Source: 79-D21 sp964521575 | GTDB taxonomy: Bacteria; Synergistota; Synergistia; Synergistales; 79-D21 | Length of the DNA: 64,000 nt | NCBI GenBank assembly: GCA_964521575.1 | Contig: CAZFSR010000001.1 | Coordinates: 496,001-560,000 of the forward strand | Direction: 5' to 3' | Shown: positions 23,659 through 32,971 of the stretch, one piece after another | How positions within the stretch are numbered: position 1 is the stretch's first letter | Layout: the number at the start of each line of letters is the position of its first letter | The notes under the pieces: generated by a model | The model's input: only the letters and a program-made list of their open reading frames with translations | Told to the model about the DNA's origin: nothing | Databases searched by the model: none | Made by a program: the position numbers and the translations under genes

Positions 23659-25533
23659 TCAGTCGCAGCCGTAGAGCATCCAGTCCAGCCCCAGCCGGGT
23701 CAGGGTTTCCACGGAGGGCAAGCCTTCCTCCGGTTCCCATCCCATCGCTTCGTAGAAGCTCCCGAGGGCGGGCTTCAGGTCCACGACCTGGCCGGTTCCG
23801 GGACCGTCGACGCCGGGCTCCTTCAGGAACCGCTCCGGCAAGGTATCGTCGCTTCCGTCAAAGCCGAAGGTGGCGTTGATCATGCGCTCGAGGTTGATCA
23901 CCCGTTCGGCGGCCAGCAGCAGTTCGTCCTTGTCCGTCTCCCTGCCCAGGGCCCTGGAGTGGAGGTTGGCCCAGGTCGAGGGCTTGATCGCCAGGGTGAT
24001 GTTGGTGAAGAGGCACGTTCCCAGGAGGTTCGGGATCATCGCGTTGGCCATGAGGGCCTTGACCCACCCCTTGTTCCCGTCCTCGGTGATCGAGATGGCC
24101 GCGTCAGGGGCGATGCCCAGTTCCGGTTCCCGGTAGCCGAAGGCGTCGACCGTGGAGGCGTAGGGGCGCAGGTGATCCGCTCCGCGGGGGGAAACCGCAT
24201 GGACAACTGCTTCTCCTTTGCTTGCCCGGACTCCGTCTGCGGCCATTTCCATCCCCTTGACGGCCATGACGGCTCCTTCCGCCTCGGAGCCCAGCTTTTC
24301 GGCTGCCCTGGCGCTTCCCTCTGCCAGGAGGTCGCCGATGCCTTGCCGGTTCGCGATCAGCCGGACCGCCTCCACCACGGCATCCCCGTTACCGAAAGCC
24401 AGGTCGAGGCCGCCGAGCCGGTCTTTCGTCAGGATGCCCTTCTCGGCCCACTCCATGGCTGTGGCGATGACCTGCCCGGTGGAGATGACGTCCAGGCCCA
24501 TGTCGTTGGCCACGTGGTTGGCGGCGGCCACGGCGTTCAGGTCCTTCACCTCGCACTTGCTCCCGAAAGCCGCCATGGCTTCGTATTCGGGTCCCCCGCC
24601 TTCCATGCCCGCCCATTTGCCGGCCTTGATCTTCGTGTGCCGTCCGCAGGCGATGGGGCAGCCGAAACAGGCGTAAGGTTTCACTTCCAGGGTTTCGTGG
24701 TAGGTCTTGTAGGCCATATCCGGAAGCGATTCAGGATAGGTGTCCCTCTGCCAGTTGCGGGTCGGCAGGATGCCGAGGCCGCAGATGGCGTCATAGAAGG
24801 AAGGCGTCCCGTAAGGTTTCATCTCGTCCCGGACGAAGGCTTCGTTGAAGAGTTCCTCCCTGGCGGCCTTGGCCGCCTCCTTCAGCCCGTCGGGGTCGGA
24901 AACGGGCAGCTCCCCCGTGCCGCGGACCGCGATGGCCTTGAGGTTCTTGCTGCCCATGAGGGCCCCGGCGCCACCGCGGCCGAAGGCGCGGTGGCGGTCG
25001 GTCATGATGGCTGAGAAAAGTACTCCTTTTTCCCCGGCGGGGCCGATGGACGCCATCTGCCAACCGGTCCCTTCCAGTTGGGACCGAATCCAGTCTTCGG
25101 TTTTGCCGATGCCTTGTCCCCAGGCTTCCTCGGCCTCGAGGAAATCCACCCCGTCGTCGTCGATGACCAGGACGACCGGTTTTTGGGACTGACCGGTGAC
25201 GACCAGGACGTCATAGCCCGCTCGTTTCAGGGCCGGTGCGAAGTGTCCCCCTGCGTTCGATGCGCCCAGGGTTCCCGTCAGGGGGGAGCGGAACACCACG
25301 GCGCATCTCCCGCTGGCTGGTGCCGCAGTTCCGGTCAGCGAACCTGTCGTGAAGATGAGGGGTTGTTCCGGCGCCAGAAGATCGGCTTCCGGGTCCACCA
25401 GGTCGAGCAGGAGACGGGCGCCGATGCCTTCTCCCCCGATATAGTCCCGGTACCACTCCCCGGGAAGGAGCGACTCCTCCATGGTCCGTTCCGTGAGGTC
25501 CACCATGAGCGCGGTTCCGAAATAGCCTCCCAT
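23659..25533 (-). CDS. Aldehyde ferredoxin oxidoreductase, tungsten-type (first copy)
   Basis: 624 residues of the AOR family, which oxidises aldehydes to acids (or the reverse) with a tungsten bis-pterin and a [4Fe-4S] cluster, using ferredoxin. GGEGIGARLLLD and TGSLTGTAAPASGR open domain 1; ASIGPAGEKGVLFSAIM and GRGGAGALMGSKNLKAIAVRG form the pterin-binding region. ACFGCPIACGRH (CxxCxxxC) plus a later cysteine in LLGTCLFTN supply the cluster ligands. Length is normal. RBS GGGGGA lies before the ATG and a TATAAT at 25591-25596 is a likely -10. The nearby tungstate transporter supports tungsten. The physiological substrate may be aldehydes from amino-acid-derived 2-oxo acids; this is inference. 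Confidence 0.92.
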   Translation of the reverse strand: MGGYFGTALMVDLTERTMEESLLPGEWYRDYIGGEGIGARLLLDLVDPEADLLAPEQPLIFTTGSLTGTAAPASGRCAVVFRSPLTGTLGASNAGGHFAPALKRAGYDVLVVTGQSQKPVVLVIDDDGVDFLEAEEAWGQGIGKTEDWIRSQLEGTGWQMASIGPAGEKGVLFSAIMTDRHRAFGRGGAGALMGSKNLKAIAVRGTGELPVSDPDGLKEAAKAAREELFNEAFVRDEMKPYGTPSFYDAICGLGILPTRNWQRDTYPESLPDMAYKTYHETLEVKPYACFGCPIACGRHTKIKAGKWAGMEGGGPEYEAMAAFGSKCEVKDLNAVAAANHVANDMGLDVISTGQVIATAMEWAEKGILTKDRLGGLDLAFGNGDAVVEAVRLIANRQGIGDLLAEGSARAAEKLGSEAEGAVMAVKGMEMAADGVRASKGEAVVHAVSPRGADHLRPYASTVDAFGYREPELGIAPDAAISITEDGNKGWVKALMANAMIPNLLGTCLFTNITLAIKPSTWANLHSRALGRETDKDELLLAAERVINLERMINATFGFDGSDDTLPERFLKEPGVDGPGTGQVVDLKPALGSFYEAMGWEPEEGLPSVETLTRLGLDWMLYGCD

Positions 25534-25590
25534 TTGCCGTCCCCCTATCCATGCAGAATGTGTTTCTCGAACCGGCTTTCCTCCAAACCC

Positions 25591-25596
25591 ATTATA
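25591..25596 (-). promoter_or_regulatory. Candidate -10 element for the first AOR gene
   Basis: On the minus strand a perfect TATAAT lies about 58 bases before the AOR start in a short AT-rich stretch; the -35 region is not a good match. It sits just beyond the terminator that closes the UPF0182-PepA unit. Confidence 0.5.
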
Positions 25597-25625
25597 GCGT
25601 TGACTCGTTTTCCCGATGGCTCGAT

Positions 25626-25659
25626 AAAAAAGCCGGCCCCCGGATGAGAGGGTCGGCCC
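25626..25659 (-). terminator. Intrinsic terminator after the UPF0182 gene
   Basis: On the minus strand a 10-bp GC stem with one mismatch and one wobble (GCCGACCCTC / GGGGGCCGGC) is followed by TTTTTT. It is located 37-70 bases after the UPF0182 stop and ends the pepA-UPF0182 transcript. Confidence 0.85.
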
Positions 25660-25695
25660 GAATCCCTAAAGAGGGTTCCTGGAGCCCTTATCTTG

Positions 25696-28509
25696 TCAGG
25701 GGGAGGGATTCCCGGTCATCCGGTTCAGGATGGACTCGAGTTTCCTGAGCTCCTCGCCGTAGCGGGCCCAGTCGCCTGCCCGCTGGGCGGATTCCGCGGC
25801 TTCGTAGGCCTTCCGGGCTTCCCGTGCCAGGTTTTTCAATTCCTCTCCTCCCGCGGCGGGCGAAGAGGGAGCCGGTGACGGAGCGCCCGGCCCGGCGGGA
25901 ACTGCCGCCGGTTTCCCCGCAGGTTTCCCGATGACGCGAGCCAGGGCCTCGTCGAAGGTTTCGGCCATGGCAACCCTTCCCCCGGTGGAAAGGATGATGC
26001 GTTTCAGCTCGGGGAGATCGCCCCTCTCCGCTTTCAGGTAGAGCGGCTGGACGTAGAGAAGTCCCTTGCCGACGGGGACGACGAGCAGGTCTCCCCGGAT
26101 GACCTCTGATCCGCGCTGGCTCCAGAGCGAGAGCTGGGCCGAGATCTCCGGGTTCTGGTCGATGAGGGCCTCGATCTGGGCGGGCCCGAAGATGAGCCTC
26201 TGCTTGGGGAACTTGTAAACCACGAGTTTGCCGTAGTGTTCCCCGTCGCTCCGGCCTGCCATCCAGGCGATCATGTTGTTGCGTCCCACGGGAAGGAACG
26301 GGATGATCAGGGCGAATTCCGGCTGCTTCTCCCCCATGAGCCTCAGGATCGTGTAATTGGGCGAAACCGGCTTGCGGCTTCCCTCCGGCGTGATGGTCCA
26401 GACGTCCTCCTTGTTGTAGAAGGTGTTGGGATCCTTCATGTGGTAGGTCCGGTAGACGGCGCTCTGGATCTCGAAAAGCCCCTCCGGGTACCTCAGGTGA
26501 TCACGAAGTTCCGCGGGCATCGCGGAGGCGGGCTTGAAGAGGGTGGGGAAAACGGAACGCCACATGGAGATGAGCGGGTCTCGACTGTCCATCGCGTAGA
26601 AGGTGATCGTCCCGTCATAGGCGTCCACTGTCGCCTTCACGCTGTTGCGCAGGTAGTTCGCCCCCTGGAAGTTCGAGAGGGTCGGGTCGTTCAGGGACAC
26701 CGGCCGGGAATAGGGGTACCGATCCGTCGCGGTGTAGGCGTCCTGTACCCAGACGAGCCTCCCCCCCAGAACGACGAGGTAGGGATCCGCGTCGTAGAGG
26801 AGGAAGGGCGCGAGACGGGCCAGGGCGTCCTTGATGTTTCGGTTGTAAAGGATCCGGCTTTCGGGCCTGAGGGAACCCGTGAAGAAAATCTCCGTGTCCC
26901 CGAAGCGGGTGGCGAAGAGCAGTCTCCGCCAGGCGCTGCCGATCCCCACCCCGCCAAGCCCCTCGTAGGTGCTCCTGGCGTTCGCTTCCCCCATGGGGTA
27001 GTCGAATTCCTTCACGTCCGTTTTCACGAGCGCGTAGGTGTTGGCCTTCTCGCCGTAGTAGATCTGGGGCCGGTCGATTTCGAGGGGCACATCCACTTTC
27101 GGCGGGAGATCCCGGATGAACAGGATTGGAAGTCCCGATGGGCCCACCTCGTTCACGGGGTTCATGACCAGGCCGTAGCCGTGGGTGAACTCCAGGTGGG
27201 TGTTGACCCAGGTCCGGTTCTGGAGCTGGTCCGGGTCCAGCTCCCTGGCGGAGAGCATGACCTGCCGCATCTGGCCGTCGAACCGGTACCGGTCGATGTC
27301 GACGTCGGTGAAGTCGTAGTAGGAGCGGATCTCCTGGAGCTGCTTGTAGGTTCGAAGCAGAGGCCCGTAGTCCCAGAGCCGGATGTTCCGGATCGTGTCC
27401 GAGTTGGCCGCGACCTCGGCGGGGAAGACCTCGCTTTCCGGGGTCACGTCCAGTACCGTGACCTCCTGCAGCCCGAAAGCGTCAAGGGTGGCCGCGATGT
27501 GGTGCCCGATGTAGGTTCTTTCCCTTTCGAACTCGTTCGGCTTGACGACGTAAGACTGCATCAGGCCGGGAACGAGGCTCCTCAGGATGAAGACGGCCGC
27601 GGCCAGTCCCCCCAGGGTCCACCAGAGGGCCCTTCTCGACCGCCCCGCTCCCGTGAGGACAAGGACTGCCGCCGCGGCGCCGAGGACGAAAAGGACGGTC
27701 AGCGCCGGCAGGAGCGCGTGGATGTCCGTGTAGCCGGGGCCGAAGACGATCCCGGACGGCGAGTAGAGCAGGTTCCACCGGTCCAGCAGGAATCCGCTCG
27801 ACCAGGCCAGGACGAGAGCGGAAGCGAGGCTCAACAGGTGTCTCTTGGTCTGCGGCCGGAGGCTGAAGTCCATCGCGAAGAACCGGCCGAGCCTTCCAGG
27901 GAGGGACAGGACCGCTGTTCCCGCCAGCGCCAGGAAAAGCGCGTTCAGGAGCCAGCTCCTGGCCAGGGTCAGGAAAGGCAGGGTGAAGACGTAGAACCCG
28001 ATGTCCCTGCCGAAGATCGCATCCTTCTGGCCGAAATCTCCCCCCTTGAAGAAGCCGAGGACCGTTTCCCAGGCGGCGCCGGATCCCATGCTGTTGCCGA
28101 GGGAAAGAAAGGCCGCCGCGCCAAGGATCGCCCAGGGCAGGAAGCGGGGGTTCCACCGGATCGACCAGGCTTCAGCCAGCTCATCCTTGGATCGCCGCCA
28201 GGCGGCGACCCAGTTGAGGGAAAGGAAGGCGAACAGAAGAAGGCTGGACCCGAGGGTCAGTGCCGCCCGGGTTAGAATCCTCGTCCGGAAAACGGCCGAA
28301 AAGCCCAGGGAATCGAACCAGAGCCAGTCCGTGGCAAGCCGGGCGAAGGCCGGCCACGCCACGAGGGCCAGGAAGAGGGGCAGCAGGATCCAGAGCAGGC
28401 GTCCCCCGCGCGGAAATCGCCCGAAGGGCCTTCGGGGCGGTTCCTCCTGCCCTTCCCTGGGAACAGGCCAGGGTTTGCGGCCTTCGAAAGTCCAGTCGTC
28501 GGGGTTCAT
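25696..28509 (-). CDS. UPF0182 family large membrane protein
   Basis: 937 residues. Seven or so hydrophobic helices occupy the first about 320 residues, after a proline- and arginine-rich cytoplasmic start. A large extracytoplasmic region follows, with family-typical blocks such as YVVKPNEFERERTYIGHHI, NIRLWDYGPLLRTYKQLQEI and THGYGLVMNPVNEVGPSGLP. The C-terminus has an Ala/Pro-rich linker and then a helix (KNLAREARKAYEAAESAQRAGDW). The family is conserved across several phyla, but its function is not established. It starts 4 bases into the end of pepA, so both are in one operon ended by the terminator at 25626-25659. Confidence 0.88.
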   Translation of the reverse strand: MNPDDWTFEGRKPWPVPREGQEEPPRRPFGRFPRGGRLLWILLPLFLALVAWPAFARLATDWLWFDSLGFSAVFRTRILTRAALTLGSSLLLFAFLSLNWVAAWRRSKDELAEAWSIRWNPRFLPWAILGAAAFLSLGNSMGSGAAWETVLGFFKGGDFGQKDAIFGRDIGFYVFTLPFLTLARSWLLNALFLALAGTAVLSLPGRLGRFFAMDFSLRPQTKRHLLSLASALVLAWSSGFLLDRWNLLYSPSGIVFGPGYTDIHALLPALTVLFVLGAAAAVLVLTGAGRSRRALWWTLGGLAAAVFILRSLVPGLMQSYVVKPNEFERERTYIGHHIAATLDAFGLQEVTVLDVTPESEVFPAEVAANSDTIRNIRLWDYGPLLRTYKQLQEIRSYYDFTDVDIDRYRFDGQMRQVMLSARELDPDQLQNRTWVNTHLEFTHGYGLVMNPVNEVGPSGLPILFIRDLPPKVDVPLEIDRPQIYYGEKANTYALVKTDVKEFDYPMGEANARSTYEGLGGVGIGSAWRRLLFATRFGDTEIFFTGSLRPESRILYNRNIKDALARLAPFLLYDADPYLVVLGGRLVWVQDAYTATDRYPYSRPVSLNDPTLSNFQGANYLRNSVKATVDAYDGTITFYAMDSRDPLISMWRSVFPTLFKPASAMPAELRDHLRYPEGLFEIQSAVYRTYHMKDPNTFYNKEDVWTITPEGSRKPVSPNYTILRLMGEKQPEFALIIPFLPVGRNNMIAWMAGRSDGEHYGKLVVYKFPKQRLIFGPAQIEALIDQNPEISAQLSLWSQRGSEVIRGDLLVVPVGKGLLYVQPLYLKAERGDLPELKRIILSTGGRVAMAETFDEALARVIGKPAGKPAAVPAGPGAPSPAPSSPAAGGEELKNLAREARKAYEAAESAQRAGDWARYGEELRKLESILNRMTGNPSP

Positions 28510-29978
28510 GCGCCCGCCTTGCCGGCCCGCTTCAGCAGGAATTCAAGGAAGGTTCGGGTCCCGAAGCCCGTGAACCCCTTCGGGACATAGCCGTACTCCT
28601 CCTTGCTGTTGTCGGTGCCGGCCATGTCGATGTGCGCCCAGGGAATGCCCTGCTTCACGAACTCCTGCAGGAACATGGCGGCAAAAATGGCTCCGCCGTA
28701 GCGGTTACCGGAGTTGACCAGGTCGGCGACATCGGATTTCAGTTTCTTCCTGAGCCGCTCGTCGTCCATCGGGAACGGCCAGAGGCGTTCGCCGGAGACC
28801 CGGGAGGCCTCCATGAGCTCGGTCACGAGGTCTTCCTCGGGGCAGAAGAGCCCGGCGGCATAGTCCCCGAGGGCGATGTGGCAGGATCCCGTCAGGGTGG
28901 CGATATCGAGGATGACGGAGGGTTCGAGGTCCGAGGCGAAGCAGAGCACGTCCGCAAGTGTCAGGCGGCCTTCCGCGTCCGTGTTGTCGATCTCGATCGT
29001 CTTGCCGTTCTTCGCCCTCAGGATATCGTCGGGGCGGTACGAATCCCCCCCCGGCATGTTCTCGGCTGCCCCGATCAGGCCGTGAACCTCGACCGGCAGT
29101 TCCAGTGCGCTGGCGGCGCTCATGGCGGCTAGCACGGCACAGGCCCCCGACTTGTCTCCCTTCATGGTCCGCATGAAATCCCCGGTCTTGATGTTCAGGC
29201 CGCCGCTGTCGAAGGTCAGTCCCTTGCCGACCAGGACGACCCTTTCGCGGGCGGTGTTTCCCGGCTTCCAGGCCAGGTGGATGAGCCTGGGCTTGTTCTT
29301 CGAGCCCTTTCCGACGCTCCACAGGGCTTCCATGCCCATGGCGCGGATGGCCTCGTCATCGTAGATGGTGCATTCCAGCCCCGCCTGTTCCGCGATCTTC
29401 CGGGCGTTTTCGGCCAGCGATTCGGGATTGATGACGTTCCCGGGTTCGCTGGCGAGGTCCCTGGCGTAATTCTGGGCCTCTCCGAGGATCGCCCCGGTAT
29501 GCATCCCCGCTTCGTCGCCATCGGCCAACAGGAACGTCTCCACCTCGAAACGGGGGGGCTCGTCCTTCCCGCGGCCCTGGTACTTGTCGAAGGCGTAGCT
29601 GGAGAGGATCGCGCCTTCTGCGGCAGCCTTCGAAAGTGCCCAACCGGGATTTTCGGGCAGCATGAAGAGAACGCAGGCGGACCGGTCATGCCCGGCCGCC
29701 CGCAGGATTTCCCCGGCGGCCCGCCGGACGGTTTCCTGCTGGAGCGGGCCCTTTTTCCCGAGCCCCACCATGGCCAGCGTGGATTCCCCCGGAAGGGGCA
29801 GGAGCAGGACCTCTCCTTCCTTTCCGCGATAGGCGCGCTTGCCGGCCAGGGTCCTCAGCCGGTCCGCGGAAACGTCTCCCAGCTTGTCCAGGGCGCCCCA
29901 GTCGTCTTCGAAAACCGCAACGGCCACGAGGTCGCCCGGCAAGGCTCCCGAGGTCATCGCTACCGGTCGAACTTCCAC
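28506..29978 (-). CDS. pepA: Leucyl (cytosol) aminopeptidase, M17 family
   Basis: 490 residues. The C-terminal catalytic domain shows GKGLTFDSGGLNIK, MKGDKSGACAVL and the diagnostic NTDAEGRLTLADVL, which carry the two-metal ligands and catalytic residues. The N-terminal about 170 residues are the usual regulatory/hexamerisation domain. It removes N-terminal residues from peptides in the cytosol. GTG at 29978 has GGGAGG about 8 bases upstream and gives the normal family length. It is the first gene of a unit with UPF0182 and is divergent from the second AOR gene. Confidence 0.93.
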   Translation of the reverse strand: MEVRPVAMTSGALPGDLVAVAVFEDDWGALDKLGDVSADRLRTLAGKRAYRGKEGEVLLLPLPGESTLAMVGLGKKGPLQQETVRRAAGEILRAAGHDRSACVLFMLPENPGWALSKAAAEGAILSSYAFDKYQGRGKDEPPRFEVETFLLADGDEAGMHTGAILGEAQNYARDLASEPGNVINPESLAENARKIAEQAGLECTIYDDEAIRAMGMEALWSVGKGSKNKPRLIHLAWKPGNTARERVVLVGKGLTFDSGGLNIKTGDFMRTMKGDKSGACAVLAAMSAASALELPVEVHGLIGAAENMPGGDSYRPDDILRAKNGKTIEIDNTDAEGRLTLADVLCFASDLEPSVILDIATLTGSCHIALGDYAAGLFCPEEDLVTELMEASRVSGERLWPFPMDDERLRKKLKSDVADLVNSGNRYGGAIFAAMFLQEFVKQGIPWAHIDMAGTDNSKEEYGYVPKGFTGFGTRTFLEFLLKRAGKAGA

Positions 29979-30086
29979 GTCAATCGCCTCCCGAATGGTC
30001 TTTTTCCTTCATGGGGCTATTCTAACAGCTTCTTCACTTATGGAGCTTTAGCATGCTATCATTCCCATGACAGGAGGTGCTGACCC

Positions 30087-31913
30087 ATGTTCGGCAGGCT
30101 GCTTTTCGTCGATTTGTCCTCCGGAGGGATCCGGGAACGCTTCCTTTCCTCCTCGGCCGCATGCCGTTTCCTGGGGGGCAAGGGACTGGGGATCGCCCTG
30201 CTGGAGGAACTGAGCCCAGCGCCCTGCGACCCGCTGGATCCGGGCAATCCGCTCTGTTTCCTGACGGGACCCCTGACGGGAACCCCTTTCCCCACCTCCG
30301 GCCGGTTCACGATCGCGACCCGGTCCCCCCTGACGGGGCTCTGGCTTGACAGCCATGCGGGAGGGCACTTTGCCCACACCCTGAGAAGGGCCGGTTTCGA
30401 CGGGCTTGTCTTCACGGGACGGGCCGATGTTCCCGTTTACCTCTGGATCGATGACGGGAAAGCCGAGCTTCGGGAGGCGAAAAGCCTCTGGGGGCTGGGG
30501 GTGGATGAAACTGTCGGCAGGATCCGGGGTGAAACCGACCCGAAGGCCCACGTGGCTTCCATAGGCCCGGCGGGCGAGAATCTCGTCCGCTTCGCCTCCA
30601 TTGCCGTCGACCGGGACGCTGATCCCTGGCGGGCGGGGATGGCCGGCCGCGGGGGAGCCGGGGCGGTCATGGGTTCCAAGAGCCTGAAAGCCGTCGCGGT
30701 GAAGGGGACAAGGCCGGTGCCCATGATTGACGAAGCGGGCATGAGGGCTCTCTCGAACGACTTGTCCGGCCGCGTCATGAAGAGCCCGGGTGTCCACAGC
30801 CTCCGGGTTCTCGGCACGGCGGCCCTGGTGGAACCGATGAACCGGACCGGAATCCTCCCCTGCTTCAATTTCGGCAAGGGGTTCCTCGAAGATGCCCATG
30901 CCCTGAACGGAGCGAACCTACGCTATCATGCGAAGCGGGATGCGGGTTGCTTCAACTGTCCCATTGTCTGCGGCAGGATCATGCCCGTCGACGGGCGTGA
31001 CGTGAAGGTGGAATACGAGGCCCTGGCCCTGTTGGGGGCTTCCTGCGGCGTGACCGACGTGGCGGACGTGGCCCGCTCCATTGCCATCTGCAACGATATG
31101 GGGATGGATGTCATCTCCTCGGGCGGGGTCGTGGCGTTTGCCATGGATGCCGCCTCCCGCGGCCTGCTGGAGAACGTTCCCGATTTCGGAAATGCCGCCG
31201 GGCAGGCCGGGCTTCTCGAGGCGATCGCCCGTCGGCAGGGGATCGGCGACCTCCTGGCGGAAGGCTCCATGAAGGCGGCTTCGGCCCTGGGCGGGGAGGC
31301 CGCGGACCTGGCGGTTCACGCGAAAGGCATGGAGCTGCCGGGTTACGACCCGCGGTCGAGCTGGGGCATGGCTCTCGCCTACGCCACGGCGGACCGCGGA
31401 GGGTGCCACCAAAGGGCCTGGACGGTCATGCCGGAGATCGACGGGGCGGTCGAGCGATTCTCCCCGGAAGGAACGGCCCGGATCGTGAAGGCCCTCCAGG
31501 ATGACCGGGCCTCGGCCTATTCCCTGGTGGTGTGCGATTTTCTTCCCATGGAAACGGCGGACGCCCTGAAGGGGCTCAAGGCGGCGGCCGGGATCGAGCT
31601 GGACGAGGCCGGCTACCTGGAGGTCGGTGAACGGATCTGGAACCTCGCCAGGCAGTACAACCTGAGGCATGCAGGACCCGGCGGGCTGGTGGACACCCTT
31701 CCCTCGAGAATCCTGAAGGATCCCCTGCCCATGCCTCCGCAGGGCAAAACGGCCGTTTCCCTGACGCCCTGGGACCTGGAAGGCATGCTGGAAGACTACT
31801 ATTCGCTGAGGGGTTGGGACGACAAGGGCCGTCCCAGGGACTCGACCCTCAGGCGCCTGGGGATCACCGAAGGGCTTGAGGGGGCAATCCTGGAAGAAAA
31901 GGAGGGGAAGTGA
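30087..31913 (+). CDS. Aldehyde ferredoxin oxidoreductase, tungsten-type (second copy)
   Basis: 608 residues. Same architecture as the first copy: LGGKGLGIALLEEL and TGPLTGTPFPTSGRF, then ASIGPAGENLVRFASIAV and GRGGAGAVMGSKSLKAVAVKG for pterin binding; GCFNCPIVCGR holds the three cluster cysteines and SLVVCDFL the likely fourth. The two enzymes are clearly divergent from each other, so they probably act on different aldehydes. It is upstream of homoserine dehydrogenase with a 4-base stop/start region (GTGA), an unexpected partner. ATG at 30087 has an AGGAGGT site about 9 bases upstream. Confidence 0.9.
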   Translation: MFGRLLFVDLSSGGIRERFLSSSAACRFLGGKGLGIALLEELSPAPCDPLDPGNPLCFLTGPLTGTPFPTSGRFTIATRSPLTGLWLDSHAGGHFAHTLRRAGFDGLVFTGRADVPVYLWIDDGKAELREAKSLWGLGVDETVGRIRGETDPKAHVASIGPAGENLVRFASIAVDRDADPWRAGMAGRGGAGAVMGSKSLKAVAVKGTRPVPMIDEAGMRALSNDLSGRVMKSPGVHSLRVLGTAALVEPMNRTGILPCFNFGKGFLEDAHALNGANLRYHAKRDAGCFNCPIVCGRIMPVDGRDVKVEYEALALLGASCGVTDVADVARSIAICNDMGMDVISSGGVVAFAMDAASRGLLENVPDFGNAAGQAGLLEAIARRQGIGDLLAEGSMKAASALGGEAADLAVHAKGMELPGYDPRSSWGMALAYATADRGGCHQRAWTVMPEIDGAVERFSPEGTARIVKALQDDRASAYSLVVCDFLPMETADALKGLKAAAGIELDEAGYLEVGERIWNLARQYNLRHAGPGGLVDTLPSRILKDPLPMPPQGKTAVSLTPWDLEGMLEDYYSLRGWDDKGRPRDSTLRRLGITEGLEGAILEEKEGK

Positions 31914-31915
31914 GC

Positions 31916-32971
31916 ATGTGGAACATTTCCCTTGTGGGATTCGGAAACGTCGCCCAGGGATTGGCACGCATCCTGGCCGACAAGAGGGAACGCCTTGCCG
32001 CGAAATACGGTTTTGAGTACCGGATCACGTCGGTTGTTACAGCCCGGCGCGGCTGCCTGGTGAACGACCGGGGAATCGATCCCGCCCGCCTGCTGGAGGC
32101 CATGGAAAAGGAAGGAGGCCTATGGGGCTGCGAGGGGGCCATGGCGATCGATCCCCTGGAGGCCATCAGGAGTTCCCACACGGACATCCTCGTTGAAACC
32201 ACGCCCACCAGCCTGGAGCGCGGCGAGCCTGGACTGACGCATATCAGGACGGCCCTGAAGGCGAAAAAGCACGTGGTGACGTCGAACAAGGGACCGCTTG
32301 TACGGGCCCTCCCCGAACTGACGGCCCTTGCCAGGGGAAGCGGAGTGGCGTTCCGCTACGAGGGCGTGATCATGAGCGGGACCCCTGCCCTCAACCTGGT
32401 CCGGGAAACCCTGGCCGGATGCGATATCGGGCACGTCCAGGGCATCGTCAACGGAACCACCAACTTCATCCTGACCGAGATGGAAAAAGGGAAGAGTTAC
32501 GAGGACGCCCTGGCGGAAGCCCAGAGGCTCGGTTACGCCGAGGCGGACCCGACCTCCGACGTGGAAGGGTGGGACGCGGCGGTGAAGGCCTGCATCATGG
32601 CCGTCCTCTTCATGGATGCCACGCTCGAGCTGGAGGATGTCGAACGGACGGGGATCACCGAGGTGACACCTGAGAACATCCAGACTGCCCTGTCAAGGGG
32701 CAAGCGGATCAAGCTCGTCGCGGAGGTCTACCGGGAAAGGGGCAAGGTAAGGGCAATGGTGGCGCCGGTCGCGGTGCCCCTTTCGCGGCCTCTCGCCAGC
32801 GTCATGGGGGCGATGAACGCGATCACCTACACGACGGACCACCTGGGCGACATCACGATTGTCGGGCCGGGTGCCGGGCGAATCGAAACGGGGCAGGCCC
32901 TTCTATCCGACATGCTGGCCATCCACAGGGCCTACGTGGACGGAGATCACCCCGCGAGGAACCCTTTCTAG
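31916..32971 (+). CDS. hom: Homoserine dehydrogenase
   Basis: 351 residues. VGFGNVAQGLARIL is the NAD(P)-binding Rossmann loop; VTSNKGPL, GVIMSGTPALNLV, GIVNGTTNFILTEM and AEADPTSDVEGWDAAVKACI are the conserved homoserine dehydrogenase blocks. There is no C-terminal ACT domain, so no threonine feedback by that route is expected. ATG at 31916 lies 8 bases after AGGAGGGG; the GTG at 31910 is too close to it. It reduces aspartate semialdehyde to homoserine for Thr/Met synthesis. It converges with the EamA gene, overlapping by 4 bases. Confidence 0.9.
   Translation: MWNISLVGFGNVAQGLARILADKRERLAAKYGFEYRITSVVTARRGCLVNDRGIDPARLLEAMEKEGGLWGCEGAMAIDPLEAIRSSHTDILVETTPTSLERGEPGLTHIRTALKAKKHVVTSNKGPLVRALPELTALARGSGVAFRYEGVIMSGTPALNLVRETLAGCDIGHVQGIVNGTTNFILTEMEKGKSYEDALAEAQRLGYAEADPTSDVEGWDAAVKACIMAVLFMDATLELEDVERTGITEVTPENIQTALSRGKRIKLVAEVYRERGKVRAMVAPVAVPLSRPLASVMGAMNAITYTTDHLGDITIVGPGAGRIETGQALLSDMLAIHRAYVDGDHPARNPF

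Noticed and set aside
23599..25014. A 471-codon open frame on the plus strand
   Set aside because: Antisense to the first AOR gene, with composition like a shadow and no family motif.
26236..28275. A 679-codon open frame on the plus strand
   Set aside because: It lies wholly antisense to the UPF0182 gene; the product is a low-complexity, Glu/Gly/Val-rich translation typical of shadows in GC-rich DNA.
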